A stretch of DNA of 7,042 bases from Chloroflexota bacterium (lineage in GTDB: Bacteria > Chloroflexota > Anaerolineae > B4-G1), in NCBI GenBank assembly GCA_024232355.1, contig JAAEPW010000049.1, positions 1-7,042 of the forward strand. The letters are read 5' to 3'. Under the pieces are notes generated by a model. The model made no database searches, was not told where the DNA came from, and saw nothing but the letters and a program-made list of their open reading frames with translations. This document shows positions 1 through 5,844 of this stretch, piece after piece; the stretch's first letter is position 1; each line of letters opens with the position of its first letter. The translations under genes were made by a program, and so were the position numbers.

Positions 1-2325
1 CCGTCATCGTCGCGCTGCCCTGGTTGACGTACATCCCGCCGCCATAGTTGGCCGAATTGCTGATCATCTGCGTCCCGCTCAACATCACACTGCCATCGTG
101 GACGCACACCCCGCCGCCAGAGTTGTACGCCCAGTTGCCGCCGGTCCCGCCCCCGCTCACCGCCAACGTCGCGCTGATCTGGTCGACGTACACCCCGCCG
201 CCATAGTTGGCCGAGTTGCTGACCACCTGCGTCCCACTCAACGTCACGCTGCCATCGGAGACGTACACCCCGCCGCCATAGTCGGATGCCGAATTGCTGA
301 CCACCTGCGTCCCGCTCAACGTCGCGTTGCCATCGTTGACAAACACCCCGCCGCCGTAGTTGGCCGAGTTGCTGTCGATCCCCCCTCCGCTCACGTTCAG
401 CGTCGCGTTGCTCTGGGAGACGACCACCCCTCCGCCGGAGTTGGAGGCCGAGTTGCTGACCACCTGCGTCCCGTTCAGCGTCGCGCTGCCATAGACGACG
501 TACAACCCGCCGCCGGAGTAGACGGACGAGTTGCTGCCAACCTTCCCTCCGCTCACGTTCAGCTTCGCGTTGCCCTGGGAGACGTACACCCCGCCGCCAA
601 AGTTGGCCGAATTGCTGATCACCTGCGTCCTGGTCAACGTCATGCTGCCATCGTAGACGTATACCCCGCCGCCGCTAAAGGCCGAGTTGCTGATCACCTG
701 TGTCCCGCTCAACGTCGCGCTGCCCAGGTTAACAAGCACCCCGCCACCAGAGTCGGAGGCCGAGTTGTTGACCACCTGCGTCTCGTTCAGCGTCGCGCTG
801 CCGTAGAGGACGAACATCCCGCCGCCGGTGTTGGAGGCCGAGTTGCTGACCACCTGCGTCCCATTCAGCGTCACGCTGCCCTGCTCGACGTACACTCCGC
901 CGCCGTTGCCGTTGGATGCCGAGTTGCTGCCAACTTCCCCCCCGCTCATGCTCAACGTCGCGTCGTAATCGTAAACGTACACCCCGCCGCCTGAGTAGGC
1001 CGAGTTGCTGAACACCTGCGTCCCGGTCAGCGTCACACTGCCATCGTAGACGTACACTCCGCCGCCATAGTTGGCAGAGTTGCTGTCGATCCCCCCTCCG
1101 CTCACGGTCAGCGTCGCACTGACCTGCTCGACGTACACCCCGCCGCCGGAGTAGACGGACGAGTTGCGGATCACGAGCGTCCCGCTCAACGTCGCGCTGC
1201 CCTGGTCGACGTACACCCCGCCACCATAGTTGGCCGAATTGCTGATTACCTGCGTCCCGCTCAACGTCGCGCCGCCATCGTAGACGTACACCCCGCCGCC
1301 GCCAAAGAAGGCCGAGTTTCCAACCACCTGCGTCCCGATCAACGTTGCGCTGCTATAAGCGACGCACACCCCGCCGCCATAGTTGGAGGCCAAGTTGCTG
1401 CCAACCTCCCCTCCGCTCAACGTCGCGCTGCCATTGTAGACGTACACCCCGCCACCGATGGAGGCCGAGTTGCTGACCACCTGCGTTCCGGTCAACGTCG
1501 CGCTGCCCTGCTCGACGTATACCCCGCCACCGGAGTGGACGGACGAGTTGCTATCAACCTTCCCCCCGCTCACGCTCAACGTCGCGCTGACACCCCAGAC
1601 GTACACCCCGCCACCGACGGAGGCCGAGTTGCCGACCACCTGCGTCCCGTTCAGTGTCGCGCTGCCTTGCTCGACGTGCACCCCGCCGCCCGAGTTGGAG
1701 GCCGAGTTGCCGACCACCTGCGTCCCGCTCAACGTCGCGCTGCCACCATAGACGTACACCCCTCCGCCATGGGATGAGGCCGAGTTGCTGAACACCTCCC
1801 CCCCCCTCATATTCAACGTCGCGCTGCCCTGGTTAACGTACGCCCCGCCACCATAGTTAGCCGAGTTGCTAAATACCTGCGTCCCGGTCAACATCATACT
1901 GCCATAAGTGACGTACACCCCGCCGCCATAGCTAGCCGAGTTGCTGAACACCTGCGACCCACTCAACGTCGCGCTGCCACCGTAGACGTACACCCCTCCG
2001 CCACGGGATGAGGCCGAGTTGCTGACCACCTGCGTCCCGCTCAACGTTGCGTTGCCCATGACAATGTACATCCCACCGCCATAGATGGAGGCCGAGTTGC
2101 TGCCAACCTCCCCCCCGCTCACGCTCAACGTCGCGCTGCCCTGGAAGACGAACACCCCACCGCCGTTGGGGGCCGAGTTGCCGAGTACCTGCGTCCCGTT
2201 CAACGTCACGCTGCCTTGCTCGACGTGCACTCCGCCGCCATAGTTGGAGGCCGAGTTACTGAGTACCTGCGTCCCGCTCAACGTCGCGCTGCCCTGGTCG
2301 ATGAACATCCCACCGCCCCTCCCGG
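1..2325 (-). repeat. About 30 tandem in-frame coding repeats (beta-helix coils)
   Basis: Units of roughly 66-84 bp repeat without breaking the reading frame. Two classes are seen. The common class reads SATLSGTQVVSNSA. The second has a two-residue insertion and reads SATLSVSGGEVGSNSA; it occurs about every second to fifth coil. Three coils share the variant turn NSSV followed by HSGGG or YSGGG, encoded by nearly identical DNA around 510-535, 1140-1170 and 1525-1555. The DNA copies are close enough for slippage or recombination, so repeat number may vary between strains, and assembly here may be unreliable. Confidence 0.92.
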
Positions 2326-2800
2326 AAGACCCTGTGCCACTGACGGTGTTGCTAACGATTCGCACGCTGTCGAGATGCAGCGCACCGGTGCTCCAGATAC
2401 CACCGCCGTCATCGTTGACAGCGTTGCCGTCTCGCACAGTTATCCTGGTGATGGTCACGGCAGCGGCGCTGTCGATGGTAAACACCCGGTAGGCGTTCGC
2501 CCCGCTGACGGCCAACTGCTCCGCGCCCGGCCCGGTGATGGTCAGATCATCGATGATCGCCGGCAGCGCATCCGCCAACATGATGACGCCAGTGACACCA
2601 AAGTTGATTGTGTCGTGGCCGGCGTTGCCATTGGCGTCGAGGATGGCCTGGCGCAATGAGCCAGGGCCGCTGGCGTCCGTGTTGATCACGGTGTAGGTGT
2701 CTGCGCGAACGTGGGTCAGATTCCCACTCAACCCCGTCAGCACGGCTAGCGTCAGTCCCAATGCCAGGGCTAATGAGAATAATAAACGTCTAGTTTTCAT
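1..2800 (-). CDS. Secreted Pmp-like beta-helix repeat protein, C-terminus off the left edge
   Basis: The minus frame from ATG at 2800 stays open to the window edge (933 codons, no stop), so only the N-terminal part is visible. Residues 1-33 form a signal peptide (MKTRR, hydrophobic stretch to about residue 24, likely cleavage after VRA), so the protein is exported. Residues 34-67 form a head containing GSLRQAILDANGNAGHDTI, the motif that opens many 'CSLREA'-type surface proteins. After a bridging segment to about residue 155 come about 30 imperfect coils of 22-28 residues, built on GTQVVSNSA, then GGGVYV, then GSATL. This resembles the right-handed beta-helix of chlamydial Pmp and related adhesins. 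A GGAG Shine-Dalgarno 9 nt upstream supports the start. Surface adhesion or a cell-envelope role is inferred; the C-terminal anchor is not visible. Codons within the repeats are very uniform, as expected for internally duplicated DNA. Confidence 0.9.
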   Translation of the reverse strand, partial: MKTRRLLFSLALALGLTLAVLTGLSGNLTHVRADTYTVINTDASGPGSLRQAILDANGNAGHDTINFGVTGVIMLADALPAIIDDLTITGPGAEQLAVSGANAYRVFTIDSAAAVTITRITVRDGNAVNDDGGGIWSTGALHLDSVRIVSNTVSGTGSSGRGGGMFIDQGSATLSGTQVLSNSASNYGGGVHVEQGSVTLNGTQVLGNSAPNGGGVFVFQGSATLSVSGGEVGSNSASIYGGGMYIVMGNATLSGTQVVSNSASSRGGGVYVYGGSATLSGSQVFSNSASYGGGVYVTYGSMMLTGTQVFSNSANYGGGAYVNQGSATLNMRGGEVFSNSASSHGGGVYVYGGSATLSGTQVVGNSASNSGGGVHVEQGSATLNGTQVVGNSASVGGGVYVWGVSATLSVSGGKVDSNSSVHSGGGVYVEQGSATLTGTQVVSNSASIGGGVYVYNGSATLSGGEVGSNLASNYGGGVCVAYSSATLIGTQVVGNSAFFGGGGVYVYDGGATLSGTQVISNSANYGGGVYVDQGSATLSGTLVIRNSSVYSGGGVYVEQVSATLTVSGGGIDSNSANYGGGVYVYDGSVTLTGTQVFSNSAYSGGGVYVYDYDATLSMSGGEVGSNSASNGNGGGVYVEQGSVTLNGTQVVSNSASNTGGGMFVLYGSATLNETQVVNNSASDSGGGVLVNLGSATLSGTQVISNSAFSGGGVYVYDGSMTLTRTQVISNSANFGGGVYVSQGNAKLNVSGGKVGSNSSVYSGGGLYVVYGSATLNGTQVVSNSASNSGGGVVVSQSNATLNVSGGGIDSNSANYGGGVFVNDGNATLSGTQVVSNSASDYGGGVYVSDGSVTLSGTQVVSNSANYGGGVYVDQISATLAVSGGGTGGNWAYNSGGGVCVHDGSVMLSGTQMISNSANYGGGMYVNQGSATMT
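2702..2800 (-). other. Signal peptide of the repeat protein
   Basis: Residues 1-33 begin MKTRR, continue with a Leu/Ala-rich hydrophobic core, and end in HVRA before DTYTV. This is a classical Sec signal with a type I signal peptidase site of the VxA form. No cysteine lies near the cleavage point, so it is not a lipoprotein signal. Confidence 0.8.
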
Positions 2801-2809
2801 TTGGTTTCT

Positions 2810-2817
2810 CTCCTTTT
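2810..2817 (-). promoter_or_regulatory. Ribosome binding site of the repeat-protein gene
   Basis: The minus strand reads AAAAGGAG and ends 9 nt before the ATG at 2800. It fixes that start, which also places the signal peptide at the extreme N-terminus. Confidence 0.8.
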
Positions 2818-2841
2818 ATGTTCATTTTGGAATCTCGTTGC

Positions 2842-2855
2842 ATGAAATATTTCAT
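2842..2855. promoter_or_regulatory. Perfect 14-bp palindrome, candidate operator
   Basis: ATGAAATATTTCAT equals its own reverse complement. It lies 42-55 bp upstream of the repeat-protein start codon, where a dimeric regulator could act on that gene's promoter or early transcript. It is AT-rich within a GC-richer region. No known regulator is assigned. Confidence 0.4.
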
Positions 2856-2992
2856 ATTCTGAAGTTCCTCACTTGACAGCAAACAGAGAATCTGCGCTAT
2901 TCTAATGCCGCAGGGGAACGCTGTCCCAACATACTCTCGTCCTCGTCTGTATCGCACCCCGCAACTGTCTGTCGCTGCAAGAACGCAAGCAA

Positions 2993-3007
2993 CTCTGTCA
3001 GACAGAG
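2993..3007. repeat. 15-bp dyad, CTCTGTC / GACAGAG arms
   Basis: Two perfect 7-bp arms flank a single A at 3000, with an A-tract directly after on the plus strand. The loop is too tight for a good RNA hairpin, so a protein-binding dyad upstream of the repeat-protein gene is the likelier reading. The role is unproven. Confidence 0.35.
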
Positions 3008-3071
3008 AAAAACGTATCGTTTGCCAGTGAGCGCGCTTTCAGGCGATACTGGTCAGTTGACTGGTACTTTG

Positions 3072-3102
3072 CCTGCCTCCTGCTATAGGCGCAGGAGACA
3101 GG
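3072..3102 (-). terminator. Strong hairpin downstream of the NTF2-like gene, candidate terminator
   Basis: Arms 3072-3083 and 3091-3102 pair over 12 positions with one C-A mismatch and a 7-nt loop. It lies 69 nt past the stop codon at 3172, so it probably marks the end of the three-gene cluster. No U-tract follows on the minus strand, so it may act as a 3'-end stabiliser or as a hairpin-only terminator rather than a classical intrinsic terminator. Confidence 0.45.
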
Positions 3103-3171
3103 ACAGATAATTGGGACTGATATAGTCTTTACGAGTTCGTGGCCTTGACATTGGGGTCAACCTTGCCCAAC

Positions 3172-3582
3172 TTATTCTGGAGGTGCGTTGTAGTTGAAAC
3201 AATCAATGACAATCTTCCAGGAACCATCGGTCTGCTTGGCCAAAATCGTCAAAAACTTGCCAGAACCGTTCGAGGTCTCTCCCCCTTCCTTGGGCGTCAA
3301 CGCGAATTCATACGTGCCGTGAGAATATGCTCGATCACCCAGTATTCGTACCTCCTCAAGATCGATGACCATTTTTTGGTCGAAAAGGTCGAACCGGGGC
3401 TGCATCTCTGTCCGAATCTGCTTCTTTCCCACCTGGCGCTCCGCGCCAGGCGGCATCTGTATCCCATCATCGACCCACAAAGCAAGCCAACGCTCCATAT
3501 CTCCGGCAGTTGCAGCGGCAGCATACTCGTTCCACAACTCGTATATTTGAGCCACGTCTGCGATTTGTACTCTTTCTATCAT
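3172..3582 (-). CDS. SnoaL/DUF4440-like protein of the NTF2 superfamily
   Basis: A 136-residue protein with the cone-shaped NTF2-like fold pattern. An N-terminal helix (DVAQIYELWNEYAAAATAGD) is followed by the hallmark W-x-x-LW-x-DDGIQMPPG segment, then beta strands ending in DGSWKIVIDCFNYNAPPE. Such proteins bind small ligands or act as small isomerases or hydrolases; the substrate cannot be told from sequence. Length fits the family (about 120-150 residues). An alternative start at 3606 overlaps the upstream TGA as ATGA and would add eight residues, suggesting translational coupling. I prefer 3582 because AAAGGGAG sits just before it, while 3606 has no Shine-Dalgarno. It is the last gene of the DinB-YdjC cluster. 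The protein appears soluble and cytoplasmic. Confidence 0.82.
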   Translation of the reverse strand: MIERVQIADVAQIYELWNEYAAAATAGDMERWLALWVDDGIQMPPGAERQVGKKQIRTEMQPRFDLFDQKMVIDLEEVRILGDRAYSHGTYEFALTPKEGGETSNGSGKFLTILAKQTDGSWKIVIDCFNYNAPPE

Positions 3583-3602
3583 ATCTCTCCCTTTTACATC
3601 GC

Positions 3603-4495
3603 TCATTGCATCAAGGCACGCAAAACTCGCCAACCAATCACTCGTATTCCAGAATCCCGAACATGGTCCCGTAGCGCCTCGTTGGTGAATGCCCGATAGT
3701 CCGAGACGCGGCCGCGCCAATCGGGAGCGATAGCCCGCAGTTCGGGCGTATCCTGGGCGGGATGGATGTTGAGGCACGTAATACCGGCAGGCAAATCATC
3801 GAGTGCTTGCTTGACTTGCTCCAGCCGGTTATCAGGCTCGGCGGTAGGCATCACGTGAATATTGTCTAACAACAGCGCCCCTTGCTCATCCAACTGTTCA
3901 AGCTGCCGGATGAGCAGAGCGGCCGCCTGCGCCTCCATTCCCCATTCTCGTAGGGTCGCCTCGTCCACGCGCACCAGGAGCGGGGGGAGACGATGCTGTA
4001 ACGCAACCTGAACATACGCAGCCAGGAACCGGGGATGATAAACAGAGCCCATGTGCGTGTCGACGTGAGTGACGTCGATCCCGGACGCAAGGCCCGTTCG
4101 ACCTGGGCCTCGGCCTCACGCTGAACGGCGGCCGGGTCCCCATGCTCCTGGACCGCTTTGGCAGTGGTATGAAAGTAGCCGTCCTGATCTATCAGGCCAG
4201 AAGCGGAGTCGTGCGTGGAAATTGGCCGCCAGCGATAATCATCCCACTCACTGGTATGGGTGAGGTGAACGCCCATGTCGATCCTACCAGGCGGGTGGTT
4301 GCGGCAGAAAGCGGCCGCCGCCGGGAACCAGGGACATGGAACCATGATGGAGGCGGACGAGATCAAGCCGAAATCAAGCAGGTCAATGTATGCCGCCAGC
4401 GACGACCTACACATACCGACGTCGTCGGCGTGCAAGATAACGGCCCGATCATCGTCTGCTAGACCGAGTTGCTTGAGCAAAGGGTTGGGTCGCAT
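3603..4495 (-). pseudogene. YdjC/ChbG-family carbohydrate deacetylase, broken by one missing base
   Basis: Two overlapping minus frames join into one complete YdjC-type deacetylase, a family that removes N-acetyl groups from sugars such as diacetylchitobiose using a metal ion. The first frame starts at 4495 (AAGGA 10 nt upstream). It carries HADDVG with the metal-binding Asp pair at residues 24-25, GVHLTHTSEW with His77, and the family signature YRWRP. The second frame carries DTHMGSVYHPRF with the predicted metal-ligand His148, LNIHPAQDTPEL, and the normal C-terminus IRVIGWRVLRALMQ. The frames meet at the GGG run at 4080-4082 (minus); one more G gives RPGIDVTHVDTHMGS and a 297-residue protein. 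The total length of 893 nt is one short of a multiple of three. This is either a real mutation or a homopolymer sequencing error. It lies 32 nt after the DinB-like gene. Confidence 0.88.
4080..4082 (-). other. Frameshift site in the deacetylase gene
   Basis: On minus, CGT CCG GGA TCG leaves the conserved frame, while CGT CCG GGG ATC GAC would continue it. All conserved residues upstream are in one frame and all downstream in the other, so a single lost G in a G run explains the break. No slippery heptamer of the X XXY YYZ type is present, so programmed -1 frameshifting is unlikely. Confidence 0.85.
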
Positions 4496-4527
4496 ACCAC
4501 ATTCATCCTTGCAGCTTTTTTGCAAGT

Positions 4528-5001
4528 CTAAAAGGGATAGCCCTTGGCCCCCTGGCAACCTTTTAGCGCCGAGATCTCGCCGCAGTGGACGTTTATGTGC
4601 CAGATGATATAGGCTTCCACCATCTGGCCCACGTTAAGCGGACCAATAGGAGTTTCTACTTTGACGTCCAGAACCGCGGGCGAGAGGGAGGCAAGCCAAT
4701 CCTCAGTAACAGCCCGGACCTTCTTGGCACGCTCATACAGCGCGGACATATCCACTTGAACGTCCTGCATCATTATCTCTGGCGGTGGAGGTTCAGCGAA
4801 AAGTTCAAATCTCTGCCCTAAACATATTTCTCGCACGAAAAAGTCCAAATGGGTAACGAGATGCGAGTAAATGGAGCCGATGCTACTTGCGACGCCAGGA
4901 GGCGCCCAATCGGCCTGCTCTTGGGTCAGGTCGGCAGTGACCTGGTCCAAGACATCAAACGCAAAACCTAACGAGTATTGAAGCAGTTCAACGGTGTTCA
5001 T
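4528..5001 (-). CDS. DinB-family putative metal-dependent protein
   Basis: A 157-residue four-helix-bundle protein of the DinB/YfiT-like superfamily. The metal-binding triad is visible: His47 in SIYSHLVTHLDFF, then His135 and His139 in IIWHINVHCGEISALKG. The last motif is the usual H-x-x-x-H-x-G-x-I end of the family. Members include thiol transferases and metal-dependent hydrolases; which activity applies here is unknown. The start at 5001 is set by AAGGAG at 5010-5015 with 8 nt spacing; the frame is open further upstream (to 5091) but that part crosses the hairpin at 5061-5100 and lacks family similarity. It is the first gene of the minus-strand cluster and likely shares a transcript with the deacetylase and NTF2-like genes. 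No signal peptide is seen, so it is cytoplasmic. Confidence 0.87.
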   Translation of the reverse strand: MNTVELLQYSLGFAFDVLDQVTADLTQEQADWAPPGVASSIGSIYSHLVTHLDFFVREICLGQRFELFAEPPPPEIMMQDVQVDMSALYERAKKVRAVTEDWLASLSPAVLDVKVETPIGPLNVGQMVEAYIIWHINVHCGEISALKGCQGAKGYPF

Positions 5002-5016
5002 CTTTTTTTCTCCTTC

Positions 5017-5032
5017 GAAACCCTCTGGTTTC
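5017..5032 (-). repeat. Small hairpin just before the DinB ribosome binding site
   Basis: GAAACC and GGTTTC pair perfectly over 6 bp with a 4-nt loop. The stem ends 1 nt before the AAGGAG of the DinB-like gene, so folding could affect ribosome access. The stem is short and could be chance. Confidence 0.3.
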
Positions 5033-5060
5033 ATCTGGTATGCGTGGCAAAACTTGTCCA

Positions 5061-5100
5061 GGAACACGGTTGCTCCGAGCGATTGGAGCAACCGTGTTCC
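5061..5100 (-). terminator. Perfect 16-bp inverted repeat after the lipoprotein gene, probable terminator
   Basis: Arm 5061-5076 is the exact reverse complement of arm 5085-5100, with an 8-nt loop (5077-5084). It begins 7 nt after the lipoprotein stop codon, the usual place for a terminator. What follows on minus is TGGACAAGTTTTGCC, so only a short, offset T run is present. It may stop transcription fully or partly, or protect the 3' end. It separates the lipoprotein from the DinB cluster. Confidence 0.7.
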
Positions 5101-5107
5101 TAACTAA

Positions 5108-5677
5108 CTACTCGGACTCAAAGTGTATGCTTCCCGAATAATAGACTACTCCCATCCCTTCTGGACATTCATCCGTTCCACCGTCAGGTGGGAGCCACCC
5201 TGGTCCCCAAAAAGTTCCGTGCCCTCGGAGATTCTCCAGTTCACCTGTTCCACTGGTGATTACCCACGTACCCCTCCAGTCAGCGGTCGGATCTGGTCTA
5301 TCTCCAATCGCATCCATCTCAAGACCACCCACTTTACCATCTACCTCTACCTCAGTAAACGAAGCTGCATCTACAAAGGCCATGGGAGCAGAAGGGGCGT
5401 TTGGGTCTAGAATATGGAAAATCAATAGTCCATAATCCGTTGATGACCCATTAAAGATCCCAGTCCATTCTGAAACATAGGGTACTTGCGAGAATTCCTT
5501 GTCAGGGTCGCCCTCGTATGGATCGAACGTAATTGGCTTGATACTTTCAAAAACAGGCATGTAACACCAGACTCCATCCGCGTCGCCCTCGCCTTCAGGT
5601 GAGTCTGTGGGCGAGGAGCACGATACTATGGACAGAACCATGATCGCAGCCAGCAAGGCAAATAACTTTTTGTTCAT
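5108..5677 (-). CDS. Small lipoprotein, possible AOC/DUF3224-like beta-barrel
   Basis: A 189-residue protein starting MNKKLFALLAAIMVLSIVSC. It has a type II signal peptide with lipobox IVSC and lipidated Cys20, then a Ser/Pro/Glu/Gly linker (residues 21-35), so it is membrane-anchored outside the cytoplasm. The mature part is acidic and rich in beta-strand patterns. Residues about 136-156 read GTWVITSGTGELENLRGHGTF, recalling the strand-turn pattern of DUF3224 and allene-oxide-cyclase-like barrels; this link is weak. Only two other cysteines exist, Cys38 and Cys171, near opposite ends, and could form a disulfide closing the domain. The start at 5677 is preferred over the ATG at 5686 because AAGGAG abuts 5686 but is 9 nt from 5677. 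It is divergent from the kinase gene. Function is unknown. Confidence 0.82.
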   Translation of the reverse strand: MNKKLFALLAAIMVLSIVSCSSPTDSPEGEGDADGVWCYMPVFESIKPITFDPYEGDPDKEFSQVPYVSEWTGIFNGSSTDYGLLIFHILDPNAPSAPMAFVDAASFTEVEVDGKVGGLEMDAIGDRPDPTADWRGTWVITSGTGELENLRGHGTFWGPGWLPPDGGTDECPEGMGVVYYSGSIHFESE

Positions 5678-5686
5678 TTTAATCAT

Positions 5687-5692
5687 CTCCTT
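5687..5692 (-). promoter_or_regulatory. Ribosome binding site deciding the lipoprotein start
   Basis: AAGGAG on minus directly touches an in-frame ATG at 5686 and lies 9 nt from the ATG at 5677. Only the second spacing permits normal initiation, giving the N-terminus MNKKLF rather than MIKMNKKLF. Confidence 0.75.
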
Positions 5693-5695
5693 TTT

Positions 5696-5746
5696 CTAGA
5701 CTTTCAGCAGACAAGATATCGGATCGGTAAAGTTGTAGCAAGACAT
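5696..5746 (-). CDS. Tiny leader ORF, 16 residues
   Basis: ATG at 5746 overlaps the stop of the preceding 7-residue ORF as TGATG. It encodes MSCYNFTDPISCLLKV and ends in TAG at 5698-5696, 3 nt before the AAGGAG of the lipoprotein gene. The position suggests a leader peptide whose translation could open or couple to the lipoprotein start. It is short, and coding is not proven. Confidence 0.3.
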   Translation of the reverse strand: MSCYNFTDPISCLLKV

Positions 5747-5769
5747 CAAACCAAGTCAGATACGTACAT
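5746..5769 (-). CDS. Tiny leader ORF, 7 residues
   Basis: ATG TAC GTA TCT GAC TTG GTT TGA (MYVSDLV) begins 2 nt after the AGGAGG of a perfect Shine-Dalgarno sequence. That spacing is closer than optimal. Its stop overlaps the next ATG by one base, allowing re-initiation. Coding is inferred from arrangement only. Confidence 0.28.
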   Translation of the reverse strand: MYVSDLV

Positions 5770-5780
5770 CACCTCCTTTT
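5768..5780 (-). promoter_or_regulatory. Perfect extended Shine-Dalgarno without a long ORF
   Basis: The minus strand reads AAAAGGAGGTGAT, complementary to the full anti-Shine-Dalgarno end of 16S rRNA. It lies 91 nt upstream of the lipoprotein start and no long ORF begins at a normal distance, so it may serve a leader peptide or act as a ribosome standby or stabilising site. Confidence 0.55.
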
Positions 5781-5815
5781 AGTAACCCGTTGATAAAAGC
5801 GCCGTTATCCGTCTA

Positions 5816-5844
5816 TTGCACGTTACTTGAACATAGTTTATAAT
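5816..5844 (+). promoter_or_regulatory. Sigma70-like promoter for the kinase-SARP gene
   Basis: TTGCAC at 5816-5821 and a consensus TATAAT at 5839-5844 are separated by exactly 17 bp. Transcription should begin near 5851, leaving an untranslated leader of about 150 nt before the ATG at 6000. Confidence 0.65.

Larger units (their letters stand above)
2801..3171. other. Intergenic region, no gene seen
   Basis: No convincing ORF lies here on either strand. The stretch separates the stop of the NTF2-like gene from the start of the repeat-protein gene, both on minus. It holds a perfect 14-bp palindrome (2842-2855), a 15-bp dyad (2993-3007), a direct repeat ACTGGT spaced by 6 bp (3048-3053 and 3060-3065), and a 12-bp stem hairpin (3072-3102). 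I could not identify a convincing minus-strand promoter for the repeat protein, though it is expected to lie here. Confidence 0.6.

Noticed and set aside
98..994. Long plus-strand open frame of 298 codons rich in His, Pro, Arg and Ala
   Set aside because: It is the exact register antisense of the repeat-protein gene. The repeats rarely use Ser TCA or Leu CTA/TTA codons, so the opposite frame stays open by composition. It has no ribosome binding site and no sensible fold.
1..2325. CRISPR array or non-coding tandem repeats
   Set aside because: Unit length and sequence vary, there are no unique spacers, and every unit keeps one open reading frame with conserved protein motifs.
1458..2659. Several further plus-strand open frames (1458-1751, 1535-1777, 2216-2659, 2244-2492)
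   Set aside because: All lie antisense to the continuous minus-strand repeat protein, and their repeated amino-acid patterns mirror its coils.
2873..2903. Plus-strand promoter-like TTGACA with TATTCT
   Set aside because: The spacing is 19 bp with a poor -10, and no plus-strand gene follows.
3139..3699. Plus-strand open frame of 186 codons
   Set aside because: It is antisense to the NTF2-like gene and the deacetylase end, has no domain features, and the minus-strand proteins have clear family motifs.
4080..4090. Programmed -1 ribosomal frameshift in the deacetylase
   Set aside because: No slippery heptamer or obvious downstream stimulatory structure is seen, and the family is not known for recoding. 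A one-base loss in a G run is enough to explain it.
5768..5780. 3' end of a 16S rRNA gene on the plus strand (ATCACCTCCTTTT)
   Set aside because: Only the anti-Shine-Dalgarno core matches. The preceding bases do not resemble the conserved 16S end, so a minus-strand Shine-Dalgarno is the simpler reading.
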